This document shows positions 9,312 through 17,054 of a stretch of DNA of 64,000 nucleotides, piece after piece. The notes beneath the pieces are model-generated. The model made no database searches and had not been told where the DNA came from. It saw nothing but the letters and a program-made list of their open reading frames with translations. Positions within the stretch are counted from its first letter, which is position 1, and the number at the start of each line of letters is the position of its first letter. Both the position numbers and the translations under genes were made by a program. Where the stretch lies: positions 1-64,000 of the forward strand of contig CAYFQW010000007.1 of assembly GCA_964345475.1 (NCBI GenBank). Reading direction: 5' to 3'. The DNA is from WRIS01 sp964345475. GTDB taxonomy: Bacteria > Actinomycetota > Coriobacteriia > Coriobacteriales > Eggerthellaceae.

Positions 9312-9441
9312 TCTTATTACTTCCTCTCTTGAAAGATTGTTTCCATGTACCTGTGCCCTTGCCCGCCTGTGTCCTTCATCGACATACCCGTGTGCACATG
9401 AAAGGAACATATCGAAAAACAAGTGCCTTTGTATTGAAAAT

Positions 9442-9471
9442 AATATATAACTTGAGTGTTAACGTGTCAAG
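9442..9471 (-). promoter_or_regulatory. dnaK promoter overlapped by HAIR-like HspR operator
   Basis: On the minus strand there is TTGACA (9465-9470), a 17-nt spacer, then TATATT (9442-9447), a near-perfect housekeeping promoter. Within it, 9451-9471 reads CTTGAGT-N7-TGTCAAG, which matches the HAIR consensus CTTGAGT-N7-ACTCAAG in the left arm and in 5 of 7 bases of the right arm. The operator covers the -35 box and most of the spacer, so bound HspR would exclude RNA polymerase. An hspR gene is present in the same cluster. Confidence 0.85.
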
Positions 9472-9553
9472 TTTATTAACTTCTTTTTCTTAATATTTAT
9501 AATTCGTCATCTTTACGTAAGCTCCTTACCACAGACTCACCTTTTATTCTTGT

Positions 9554-9607
9554 CCCATAAAGAAACCCCCACCTGACGTCTAGTCCAGGTGGGGGTTTCT
9601 TTATGGG
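9554..9607 (-). terminator. Strong palindromic terminator after the ferredoxin gene
   Basis: A perfect 22-bp inverted repeat (9554-9575 and 9586-9607) encloses a 10-nt loop. The stem has a C5/G5 core and AAAGAAA/TTTCTTT ends, so it can work as a terminator on both strands. It follows the ferredoxin stop by 24 bp and insulates it from the dnaK promoter. Confidence 0.85.
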
Positions 9608-9631
9608 ATTGTAGATGAGGTGTTGCGGGGT

Positions 9632-9820
9632 TTAGTCCTCGATGATTTCGGGAATAGCACCCATGGGGCATTCTTCAACGCAATCGCCGCAGGCAATGCA
9701 ATTCTCCTCATTGACGACTTCAGCCACGCCGCCAACTACTTCCAAAACTTCTTGCGGGCATGCATCAACGCAAATACCACAACCGATGCACTCATCGACT
9801 TCGATAACCGGATGGGACAT
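9632..9820 (-). CDS. Small 2[4Fe-4S] ferredoxin
   Basis: The 62-residue protein has two classical cluster motifs, CIGCGICVDACP (about residues 11-22) and CIACGDCVEECP (about 41-52). The spacing is typical of clostridial-type 2[4Fe-4S] ferredoxins, which are soluble low-potential electron carriers. It has its own promoter (9884-9911), a ribosome-binding site (AAAAAGGAGAATGCGTT before ATG) and a strong terminator, so it is probably monocistronic. The neighbouring hypE and nikR suggest hydrogenase or other redox metabolism, but the partner enzyme is not in this window. Confidence 0.95.
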   Translation of the reverse strand: MSHPVIEVDECIGCGICVDACPQEVLEVVGGVAEVVNEENCIACGDCVEECPMGAIPEIIED

Positions 9821-9883
9821 AACGCATTCTCCTTTTTAAGTATCCAGCCTTATACTCGTCTCGTCTAAAAACTTTCTGTGCGA

Positions 9884-9911
9884 AAGATACCATTCCCCTG
9901 TTTAAATGCAA
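9884..9911 (-). promoter_or_regulatory. Predicted ferredoxin promoter
   Basis: On the minus strand TTGCAT (9906-9911) and TATCTT (9884-9889) are separated by 16 nt, about 65 bp upstream of the ferredoxin start. Confidence 0.55.
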
Positions 9912-9985
9912 GTACTTTTTCTGTTTCTTCACTGTTTGGAAGAATTGCCTTGCGCTTGTACATAAAAAATGATCAATACCCGTTT

Positions 9986-11008
9986 CTAGCAAATACGCGG
10001 AAGCTGCTCCCCAACAAGCATGTCAAGTATCCGCGTGCTTCCAAAAGCCGTCCTAAGAAGCACCTTCGGTCCCCTTTCCTCCTTTGCTTGACATACTTCT
10101 CCTATAAGAGCTGCATCCTTCCCGTATGGATTTTTTTTCATTGCCTCAAGTGCTGCCTCTGCTTCGTCAGCAGCAACCACACAAAGCATCTTACCTTCAT
10201 TGGCCACCTGGTACACGTCATAGCCGAGCATTTCACAAGCTCCAAGAACGGCTTGCTTGACGGGAATTGCTGGCTCGTCGACTATGATGTCAACCTGCGA
10301 CTGTTCTGCAAACTCGTTTAAGGATGAGGAAATTCCTCCTCGGGTTGGATCTCTGAAGCAGCGTGTATGGGGAGCTGCCTTCAAGACGTCTTCGACTAGA
10401 GAGCCCAAGGGCGCAGCGTCGCTTTTAATCTCTGCCTCAAAGCCTAAGGACTCGCGACAACTCATGATTGTAATGCCATGATCTCCGATGGTCCCGCTGA
10501 CCAAGACTTTATCGCCTGGTTCGATGCGTGTTCCGGAGAGTTCTCTGCCCTTCGGTATCACGCCTATTCCGCTGGTGGTGATAAAGACACCGTCGCCAGA
10601 GCCTCGGTTCACTACCTTCGTATCCCCTGTAACGATAGCTACACCGGCTTCTTTGGCAACTTCTGCCATAGAAGCACAAATACGCTTGAGGTCTTGCAAG
10701 GGGAAGCCCTCTTCCAAAATAAAGCCACAGCTTATATAAGCGGGCCTGGCTCCACTTGTTGCGACGTCGTTCACGGTACCACATATCGCAAGCCTGCCTA
10801 TATCTCCCCCGGGGAAGAATTGCGGGGTAACTACGTAGCCGTCAGTGGAAAAGGCGAGCTTTTCTCCTGGCTCCAATCCGGGCAGTACGGCGGCATCATC
10901 TCCTTTGAGCAGTTCTTCTCCCCCATACGCCTCAAAAAAAACTTCATTGATTATGCGTTTCATCATTATGCCGCCACTGCCGTGGCCTAGTAACACTTTT
11001 GTATCCAT
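9986..11008 (-). CDS. hypE: [NiFe] hydrogenase maturation protein HypE
   Basis: HypE takes a carbamoyl group from HypF onto its C-terminal cysteine and dehydrates it to thiocyanate, supplying the CN ligands of the [NiFe] active site. The 340-residue product has the PurM/AIRS-like fold: glycine-rich start GHGSGGIMMKR, AFSTDGYVVTP, ATP-binding GDTKVV and DPTRGG. It ends in PRIC, the required C-terminal Cys motif, so it looks functional. It lies 14 bp downstream of nikR in the same orientation. The other hyp genes and the hydrogenase subunits must lie elsewhere. Confidence 0.95.
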   Translation of the reverse strand: MDTKVLLGHGSGGIMMKRIINEVFFEAYGGEELLKGDDAAVLPGLEPGEKLAFSTDGYVVTPQFFPGGDIGRLAICGTVNDVATSGARPAYISCGFILEEGFPLQDLKRICASMAEVAKEAGVAIVTGDTKVVNRGSGDGVFITTSGIGVIPKGRELSGTRIEPGDKVLVSGTIGDHGITIMSCRESLGFEAEIKSDAAPLGSLVEDVLKAAPHTRCFRDPTRGGISSSLNEFAEQSQVDIIVDEPAIPVKQAVLGACEMLGYDVYQVANEGKMLCVVAADEAEAALEAMKKNPYGKDAALIGEVCQAKEERGPKVLLRTAFGSTRILDMLVGEQLPRIC

Positions 11009-11022
11009 AGTTTTCTCTTGTC

Positions 11023-11451
11023 CTAAAATGAAAAGGCGCCCGTAGACGTGAGCACCAGACGACCGTTTTTAACACCTTTTGTTCCCAGTATGAGATTAGC
11101 TATATCCTGTACCAAACCTGTTTCGCCACGAAGCACAATCACTTCTAAACACTCGTGCTGGTTGAGGTGTATATGTGTGGAGCATACAACAGAGCTGAGA
11201 TAGTCATGTTGAATATCGTGAAGCTTATCCTGCACATCCTTGGAGTGATGGTCGAATACAATAGTGAGAATCCCCATCACGTCCGTGCCTGGCGTTGCGC
11301 AGTCTTCCTCCACTAAGGCGTCGCGAACCAGATCGCGAATTACCTCACTTCGGTTTTTCGCTAAACCGCGCCGAGCGACCAAGCGATCGAACTTTACAAG
11401 CAAGCCTTCCTGCATCGCTACTGAAAAGCGGACTAAATCATTTCCCACCAC
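11023..11451 (-). CDS. nikR: NikR nickel-responsive regulator
   Basis: NikR is a tetrameric ribbon-helix-helix repressor that binds DNA when loaded with Ni2+. The 142-residue protein has an RHH domain (VRFSVAMQEGLLVKFDRLV, with NRSEVIRDLVRDAL) and a C-terminal ACT-like metal domain. The nickel ligands are visible as an upstream His in DIQHDY and the H-x-H-x5-C pattern in THIHLNQHEC. Translation seems to start at a GTG (11449-11451, or the next GTG in frame), with AGGGG just upstream. Together with hypE it suggests nickel-dependent control of hydrogenase maturation. Confidence 0.92.
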   Translation of the reverse strand: MVGNDLVRFSVAMQEGLLVKFDRLVARRGLAKNRSEVIRDLVRDALVEEDCATPGTDVMGILTIVFDHHSKDVQDKLHDIQHDYLSSVVCSTHIHLNQHECLEVIVLRGETGLVQDIANLILGTKGVKNGRLVLTSTGAFSF

Positions 11452-11593
11452 ACACCCCTATTTCCTTCTGGACGTATTCGGCTAGATGCATGCGAGAACT
11501 CATCTTTTCTGACACACGCCGTCTATGCCCTACAATCAACATGAACTTTGGGAGATGCGCTTGTCCCCCTGCATACAGTTGAGAACTGGGGAA

Positions 11594-11848
11594 CTACACG
11601 AGCTTAACGCTTACGCCACTCGCGTCAGAAACATCTTTTTCGAACGCGTCTTGGGCGTCGGTCAAAAGTGCCCGCACGTCATCGAGTAACCCCTGTGCCT
11701 CTTTCAGGCTTGCGGCCGTTTTTTTATATTGCGCATCATCTGCCGTATGGAAAAGCTTATGCACCCAGCGTCGGTTGAGAGCAATTTGATCGTCCATTTG
11801 CTCCAACATCATCTTAAACTGATCGGCGTTGACTCCATTTGTACACAT
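11594..11848 (-). CDS. Small helical hypothetical protein (84 aa)
   Basis: I choose ATG 11846-11848 (MCTNGVNADQFK) because AAAGGAGT sits 6-7 nt upstream and a good promoter (11892-11920) lies just before it. The frame is open further upstream, but that part would cross the promoter. The protein is 84 residues, charged and probably all-helical, with an Asp/Ala-rich second half (AQGLLDDVRALLTDAQDAFEKD) and no membrane segment or cysteine pairs. I do not recognise the family. It is divergent from the gene at 11929. Confidence 0.7.
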   Translation of the reverse strand: MCTNGVNADQFKMMLEQMDDQIALNRRWVHKLFHTADDAQYKKTAASLKEAQGLLDDVRALLTDAQDAFEKDVSDASGVSVKLV

Positions 11849-11891
11849 GAAAGACTCCTTTTGCACTCTTTGTTTCTTGCCATTATGATAG

Positions 11892-11920
11892 TTTATAGTA
11901 CCGTGGAGCATAAACTTCAA
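11892..11920 (-). promoter_or_regulatory. Predicted promoter of the 84-aa gene
   Basis: On the minus strand TTGAAG (11915-11920), a 17-nt spacer and TATAAA (11892-11897) lie about 45 bp upstream of the chosen start. Confidence 0.55.
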
Positions 11921-11928
11921 GGAGCGGT

Positions 11929-12432
11929 GTGAAATTTCCCGTGAAAAGTAACATGTATGAAAAAACTCTCGTGCACATTTGGGAACACTTTGCGTCCTAC
12001 CTTTCGGGCTGTCGCGAAGGAGCCATATGTATAGTGAGCTCTCGTCGGCTAAACGCACAGGCAAAAAATGCATTCAACAGTTCTTTTGCACGTCTCGGAT
12101 ATGGAAAAGGGGCTTGCACCTTTATTAGCCTGGAGCCTAACTCTGCAGAGGAGGCTTCCTCGAATGGAGGGGCAACGCCTACGGCTCTTTCTAACGTCCG
12201 TCTTTTTACCCTTATCGAGGGGCTCGACCCCCTCTTCTTGGTAATCACAGATGAGCAGAGCGCAAGGGTGTGCGAGCTCAGTTACAGGCAAACTATTCCT
12301 CTCCATAGGGCCTGTAGGGTATTTGGAAGGGAGACAAGAGCCTTTTCCTCCTTCGAGAATATGTTAAAAAGTGACGAGGAAAAGCAAAGGGCTTGGAGGC
12401 TCTTAAAAACATTTCCTCGTTTTTCTTCCTAA
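11929..12432 (+). CDS. Hypothetical protein (167 aa)
   Basis: The gene is a GTG-initiated 167-codon frame with AAGGAG 4 nt upstream; an in-frame ATG at 11953 is the alternative start. The product is soluble and mixed alpha/beta, with a possible strand-rich core (GAICIVSSRRLNAQ, RLFTLIEGLDPLFLVITDE) and a charged C-terminal helix. The spacing of these hydrophobic strands suggests a small Rossmann-like fold, but no motif is clear enough to name. It is divergent from the 84-aa gene. Its stop overlaps the stop of the phosphomutase gene by 4 bp in convergent orientation. Confidence 0.6.
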   Translation: MKFPVKSNMYEKTLVHIWEHFASYLSGCREGAICIVSSRRLNAQAKNAFNSSFARLGYGKGACTFISLEPNSAEEASSNGGATPTALSNVRLFTLIEGLDPLFLVITDEQSARVCELSYRQTIPLHRACRVFGRETRAFSSFENMLKSDEEKQRAWRLLKTFPRFSS

Positions 12433-13865
12433 GAGCCCTCGTGCGTGGTTGAGCCGTACAGTACGAGCTGTTCGGCCTCGTTAAGCAATTCTTCCACTTC
12501 CTCCATTGTGGGCGCCTCTGCATAAATCCTTACGATAGGCTCTGTACCTGAAGGTCGCATCATAACCCAGGCATCGTTTTCGAGGTTAAACTTTATGCCA
12601 TCGAGTCGGTCTATCCCAAGAACTTTCTTTCCCGCGATGTATTCTTCTGCATGATGAGGGATGGTTTCCTTGCGCAAGTACTCCATCTGGCGAGGACTAA
12701 TCTGCAGGCCGCGTCTCATAAATTCAAATTTACCGATCTTTTCGTGCATTTCGCCCACGAGATCTTTGAGGCTTTTCTTGTTTTGGGCCATCATTTCGGT
12801 TAATAAAAGTGCCATGAGCAGGCCGTCGCGCTCTTTTAGGTGCGAAGGTATGCCGATGCCGCCGCTTTCTTCGCCGCCTATCATGACGTCGCCCTTTTTC
12901 ATTTCTCCGTAAATCCATTTAAACCCAACAGGCATGAGAGTGAGTTCAAGGTTGAGACGCTCGCACTGACGCGCGAGGAGAGATGAGGCGGTGATAGTCG
13001 AAACCACCCTTCCTCGCTGATTCTTGTTTTCGTATAAGTGGGAAACGAGCAGGGTTATAATCGTGTGTGGATTGACAAAGTTCCCCTCGTCGTCAACTGC
13101 ACCGATGCGATCAGCATCACCGTCAGTTATAAAACCTGCATCGAAGGAGAGCTCTTTGACGCGCGACAATGCTCTGTTGATCCACGGCGGGATAGGCTCT
13201 GGGTGAAGCCCGTCAAAGCTGGGATCCTCAATATTATTTATCTCAACCACTTCAAGGCCGAGCTTCTCCATCAACTGAGCAAGATACAGACGGCCTGCCC
13301 CAAACATCGGGTCGACAACCACGCGCAAGCCGGAGTTTTTGATGGCTTCGACATCCACGCAAGATGTGAGCTGCTCTAGATAAGGGCTCACAAGATCGTG
13401 CACTTCGTAGCTTCCCCGCCCTTGTGCCACTTCGTCGCCTATCAAGGACTCCACTTGATCAGTAAACTCTTTAGAGGAAGCCCCTCCGTCTTCCATGCGC
13501 AGCTTAACGCCTAAATACTCAGCTGGATTATGGCTGCTTGTTAGCATAATGCCACCTACTGCATCCTCGTCGCGAGATACAGCCCAGCATAAGGCCGGTG
13601 TAGGACAGTAATCTTGTGTAAGTTTAACGCGAAAGCCTCTGGCAGCAGCTACTTCAGCAGCAAGTTGAGCATAAGTATGGGCGTCAAGCCTACAATCATG
13701 ACCGACGTACAGCACGCAATCTTCTGCTTTCTTACCAAGCATCTGAGCCTTTTCTTGAAAAACCTGCGACGCCGCATCAACTACTTTTATTAAATTGTCC
13801 TCTGTAAAATCTTCTCTGATGATGGCGCGCCAGCCATCAGTTCCGAAGTGAATTGAATTAGCCAT
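12429..13865 (-). CDS. Phosphoglucomutase/phosphomannomutase family protein
   Basis: The 478-residue alpha-D-phosphohexomutase interconverts hexose 1- and 6-phosphates. Its four-domain signatures are in order: N-terminal FGTDGWR, the phosphoserine loop GGIMLTSSHNPAEY (Ser about residue 100), the Mg2+ loop DGDADRIG, the sugar-specificity loop GGEESGG, and the C-terminal phosphate-binding RPSGTEP. All catalytic elements are present. Whether glucose, mannose or glucosamine is preferred cannot be read from sequence. I choose ATG 13863-13865 (MANSIHFGTDGW), with AGGAAAGGGAA upstream. The mRNA appears to have a leader of about 170 nt containing a hairpin (13975-14004). Confidence 0.93.
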   Translation of the reverse strand: MANSIHFGTDGWRAIIREDFTEDNLIKVVDAASQVFQEKAQMLGKKAEDCVLYVGHDCRLDAHTYAQLAAEVAAARGFRVKLTQDYCPTPALCWAVSRDEDAVGGIMLTSSHNPAEYLGVKLRMEDGGASSKEFTDQVESLIGDEVAQGRGSYEVHDLVSPYLEQLTSCVDVEAIKNSGLRVVVDPMFGAGRLYLAQLMEKLGLEVVEINNIEDPSFDGLHPEPIPPWINRALSRVKELSFDAGFITDGDADRIGAVDDEGNFVNPHTIITLLVSHLYENKNQRGRVVSTITASSLLARQCERLNLELTLMPVGFKWIYGEMKKGDVMIGGEESGGIGIPSHLKERDGLLMALLLTEMMAQNKKSLKDLVGEMHEKIGKFEFMRRGLQISPRQMEYLRKETIPHHAEEYIAGKKVLGIDRLDGIKFNLENDAWVMMRPSGTEPIVRIYAEAPTMEEVEELLNEAEQLVLYGSTTHEGS

Positions 13866-13974
13866 ACATTCCCTTTCCTGTATTCTCAAGCGTCTATCCT
13901 AGCACGATCCATAGGGCACATAGCTCGAAGACCTGCCTTTTGCTCAGTAAACGTTAAAAAGCTGACTAAAATAG

Positions 13975-14004
13975 GTAAGGACCGCTGGGGGAGACGGTCC
14001 TTAC
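13975..14004 (-). promoter_or_regulatory. Hairpin in the phosphomutase leader (attenuator-like)
   Basis: A perfect 10-bp stem (GTAAGGACCG / CGGTCCTTAC) encloses a 10-nt loop. It lies between divergent genes, so it cannot be the normal terminator of either. It is about 30 nt downstream of the start point expected from the minus-strand promoter at 14042-14070, and is followed in that direction by CTATTTTAG. Confidence 0.6.
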
Positions 14005-14041
14005 AAAGACGAGAGAAAGAAAGGTTCTTCCTACGGGTATT

Positions 14042-14070
14042 ATTCTAAATTATGATTTATTCTTTATCAA
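14042..14070 (-). promoter_or_regulatory. Predicted promoter for the phosphomutase leader
   Basis: On the minus strand TTGATA (14065-14070), a 17-nt spacer and TAGAAT (14042-14047). The region 13866-14250 is otherwise an AT-rich divergent intergenic stretch with no other gene seen. Confidence 0.6.
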
Positions 14071-14250
14071 GGATAATTTACATTATATTTTCCTTCTTTT
14101 TACAGCAAACTGTTCCTGCGCTTCCCTCAGAGACAGTACTCCGTTTTAGACAACAGCAGGCTTTCGTTTTTTATAGCTCGGCTTACAAGGTGGTATCATA
14201 TTTTTTACAGGTAACACTGACCTTATCGGAAAAGATGGGCGGAAAGACCT

Positions 14251-15903
14251 ATGGCAACACTCAAAGAGTTTCTTAGAGTCGTCGAACTCGCTTTAAAGGA
14301 CAAAACCTCTGGACCTCGCATGAAGGAAATCAGGCAGGTTCTCAAAAAGCACGATGCCTTTAAGGGGCTTTCCCCCGAAAAAGCCACTGCCATCCTAGAG
14401 GACCTCGGGCCCACCTTTGTAAAATTGGGGCAAATTGCATCCAACCGGGGAGATATTCTTCCTAAGGAATATTGCGACTCTTTTATAAAACTCCGAACCA
14501 AGGTTCCGCCAGTCGACTTCGAAACGGTCCTTAGTAGAATCGAAGACTCTTTAGGCACTCCCTGGAAAGACGTTTTCGAATACATAGAGGGAACACCGCT
14601 AGGCTCAGCCTCAATCGCCCAGGTTCACAGAGCAAAGCTCCTTGACGGAAATATAGTCGCTATTAAGGTGCGTCGTCCTGGCATCGACGAAACCATGGCC
14701 GAAGACATCATGCTTATGAAGCGCATCATTGCCCTCGCGGATTTTTCGACTACGTCATACGACGGCATTATACTTTCCTTGGATAATCTTATTAACGAGC
14801 TTGAGCGTACAACGGTTGAGGAGCTGGATTTTCATGTTGAGCTCGATAATCTTGTTTGTTTCTACGAAGACACTAAGGATCAAATTGGCATTTCAAGCCC
14901 GCTCCCATATCCAAAATACTCTACCGACAAGGTACTTGTCATGGAATTTGTTACCGGCACGCTCGTCAACGATATTGAAAAAACTGAGGCCAATGCCTCC
15001 AAGTTACAGAGTATAGGCGAACGTCTTGCTCAAAGCTATGTGACTCAAATTATTGATAATGGTTTCTTCCATGCCGATCCGCATCCAGGTAATATCCTTA
15101 TCAAAAACAATGAGATCATCTGGATAGATCTGGGCATGGTAGGACGGCTCACTGAGGGTGAAAAGCTTCTGATGAGCAAAATATTCATCTCAATCACCAC
15201 GAACGACGCCTATGGGCTGAAGGATTCCTTGCTTGCTCTTTCAAAAGGTGGAACTCAGGTAGACCATGGCCTCCTGCTCGACCAAATGGATGCCATGCTG
15301 GCAGGTTATGCAAGCTCTAAATTGTCGGATATAAATATTGGGAGCGCTTTCTCGGACGTAGTCGAGATACTGCGTCGGCAAAACCTTTCTCTCCCTCCTT
15401 CCTTTACTATGCTTGCGCGTGGCCTTCTCACTCTAGAAGGGGTCCTTTCCCAGATTGCTCCGGAGATAAATATTATTGATATCGTTTCCAAGCATGCAAA
15501 AAAACAACTTCTCAACCCTCAATCTTTTGTAGCAAAAGTCCAAGAGTTGAGCTTTACGGGCCTCAAATCGGCAGAAGCAAGCGTCGAGTTACCTGCGCAA
15601 CTCGGGCACTCTCTTTCCATGCTTAACCGCGGCGCCTTGAAAATCACTATGAATATGAAGGCGTCAGAAGATCTTCTTGGCTCTTTTTACACGGTCGCAG
15701 GTCGTTTATCCCTATCCCTTATTTCGGCAGGCTTGTTCGTCGGTTCAAGCATCTTGTGCACCACTAATTTAAAGCCTCAATTTCTTGGCGTGCCTTTTTT
15801 AGGGTTTTTAGGATACGTAGGTGCTTTCGTACTGGGAGTCTATGTAATCTGGCGTACGTTTATCGGCCGACATATGTTTGGGGGCGGCAAGAAGCCGAAA
15901 TAG
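14251..15903 (+). CDS. ABC1/UbiB-family protein kinase-like membrane protein
   Basis: The 550-residue ABC1/AarF/UbiB protein has the signature KxGQ motif (TFVKLGQIASNR, about residue 60), the Ala-rich loop GSASIAQVHRA, invariant lysine VAIKVRRPG, ExD-like VEELDFHVE, the catalytic loop HADPHPGNIL and the metal-binding DLG in WIDLGMVG. Two C-terminal hydrophobic spans (about 485-545) anchor it in the membrane. Family members support quinone or isoprenoid lipid metabolism as atypical ATPases/kinases; the substrate here is unknown. All catalytic residues are present. GGCGGAAAGACCT precedes the ATG. It appears monocistronic, with a hairpin at 15931-15964. Confidence 0.93.
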   Translation: MATLKEFLRVVELALKDKTSGPRMKEIRQVLKKHDAFKGLSPEKATAILEDLGPTFVKLGQIASNRGDILPKEYCDSFIKLRTKVPPVDFETVLSRIEDSLGTPWKDVFEYIEGTPLGSASIAQVHRAKLLDGNIVAIKVRRPGIDETMAEDIMLMKRIIALADFSTTSYDGIILSLDNLINELERTTVEELDFHVELDNLVCFYEDTKDQIGISSPLPYPKYSTDKVLVMEFVTGTLVNDIEKTEANASKLQSIGERLAQSYVTQIIDNGFFHADPHPGNILIKNNEIIWIDLGMVGRLTEGEKLLMSKIFISITTNDAYGLKDSLLALSKGGTQVDHGLLLDQMDAMLAGYASSKLSDINIGSAFSDVVEILRRQNLSLPPSFTMLARGLLTLEGVLSQIAPEINIIDIVSKHAKKQLLNPQSFVAKVQELSFTGLKSAEASVELPAQLGHSLSMLNRGALKITMNMKASEDLLGSFYTVAGRLSLSLISAGLFVGSSILCTTNLKPQFLGVPFLGFLGYVGAFVLGVYVIWRTFIGRHMFGGGKKPK

Positions 15904-15930
15904 GGAGAATTTTTTCTTTCTGTTAATAGG

Positions 15931-15964
15931 CAGGCACGAATAATCCTTGTACTATTCGTGCCTG
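15931..15964 (+). terminator. Hairpin terminator after the ABC1 gene
   Basis: A perfect 12-bp stem (CAGGCACGAATA / TATTCGTGCCTG) with a 10-nt loop sits 27 bp after the stop. No U-tract follows on the plus strand, so termination efficiency is uncertain. Confidence 0.6.
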
Positions 15965-16013
15965 CGCATATACCCTAAAATAGAATTATCATTGAGAACA
16001 TGCGGAGGATACT

Positions 16014-16994
16014 ATGAAGGTACTTGTACTAGGTGGAGCTGGGTATATTGGAAGCCATGCGGTGTATGAACTGATTCGCTCTGGCCATGATGTTGCTGTT
16101 TATGACGATTTGAGCACCGGCAATCGCGGCGCTGTTCACACAGAAGCACGTTTTTACAAAGGTGATATCTGCAATAAAGAACAGCTCGCCTCGTGCATCC
16201 GAAAAGAACTAGAACGCGGTAGCATTGACGCCGTCATGCATTTTGCTGCAAAGCTTATTGTTCCAGAGAGCGTAGAGCAGCCGCTTGCCTACTACTATAA
16301 TAATGTTGAAGGTGTTCGAACCATGCTGGAATGCATGAGGGATGCCGGCATTAAGAATTTAGTCTTTTCTTCAACAGCTGCCGTATACGGGGAACCCCTT
16401 AGTGGGATTTGTCATGAAGACGACCCCCTTGCCCCTATAAATCCTTATGGTGAAACGAAACTTTCCTGCGAAAAAATGATTCACTGGGTGTGTGCTGCCC
16501 ACGACATGAACTATTGCATCTTTAGGTACTTCAACGTAGCAGGCGCAGATCGCACTCTAGAGATTGGCCTTGATAAACCAGTTATCACCTGGCTTGTCCC
16601 TATCATTATGCAGGCAGCTCTAGGCCTGAGGGACAACATAGTGATTGCTGGTACCGACTACCCCACACCCGATGGAACCTGTATACGTGATTACGTTCAC
16701 GTTAGCGATTTGGCCCGAGCACATGTCCTCGGCGCTGAGCATATTTTGAGCAAGCATGAGAACCTTATTTTGAATCTGGGGTCGGGAGAAGGCTACAGTG
16801 TCAAGCAAATGATTGACGAGGCTTTAAAGCTCATCGAAGTACCCTATGAAACAGGGCCGCGTCGCCCCGGCGATCCTGCAAGGCTCATAGCTTGTGCAGA
16901 CAAGGCCTTCGAAGTTCTCGGCTGGAAGCCAGAACTCGGGCTTGATATTATCCTAAAAAGCGACCTCGAGTTTCGCAGGACGCTTCTTTCGTAG
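16014..16994 (+). CDS. galE: UDP-glucose 4-epimerase
   Basis: The 326-residue short-chain dehydrogenase-fold enzyme interconverts UDP-glucose and UDP-galactose, feeding surface polysaccharide or galactose metabolism. It shows the NAD+-binding GGAGYIGSHAV, VYDDLSTGNRGAV, the catalytic SSTAAVYGEP and Y-x3-K in NPYGETKLSCE, plus CIRDYVHVSDLA and RRPGDPARL typical of GalE. Length is normal. GGAGGATACT lies before the ATG. It is convergent with the LCP gene and close to it, consistent with a role in envelope polymers, though that link is only positional. Confidence 0.93.
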   Translation: MKVLVLGGAGYIGSHAVYELIRSGHDVAVYDDLSTGNRGAVHTEARFYKGDICNKEQLASCIRKELERGSIDAVMHFAAKLIVPESVEQPLAYYYNNVEGVRTMLECMRDAGIKNLVFSSTAAVYGEPLSGICHEDDPLAPINPYGETKLSCEKMIHWVCAAHDMNYCIFRYFNVAGADRTLEIGLDKPVITWLVPIIMQAALGLRDNIVIAGTDYPTPDGTCIRDYVHVSDLARAHVLGAEHILSKHENLILNLGSGEGYSVKQMIDEALKLIEVPYETGPRRPGDPARLIACADKAFEVLGWKPELGLDIILKSDLEFRRTLLS

Positions 16995-17054
16995 GACGTT
17001 TTTCTTCATCTTCCGGGCTGAGCGCTGCCCGTTCCTACACAACGTATAGGCTTA

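Noticed and set aside
14052..14276. 74-codon plus-strand frame in the phosphomutase-ABC1 gap
   Set aside because: It ends inside the ABC1 gene in another frame, lacks a ribosome-binding site and overlaps the predicted divergent promoter.
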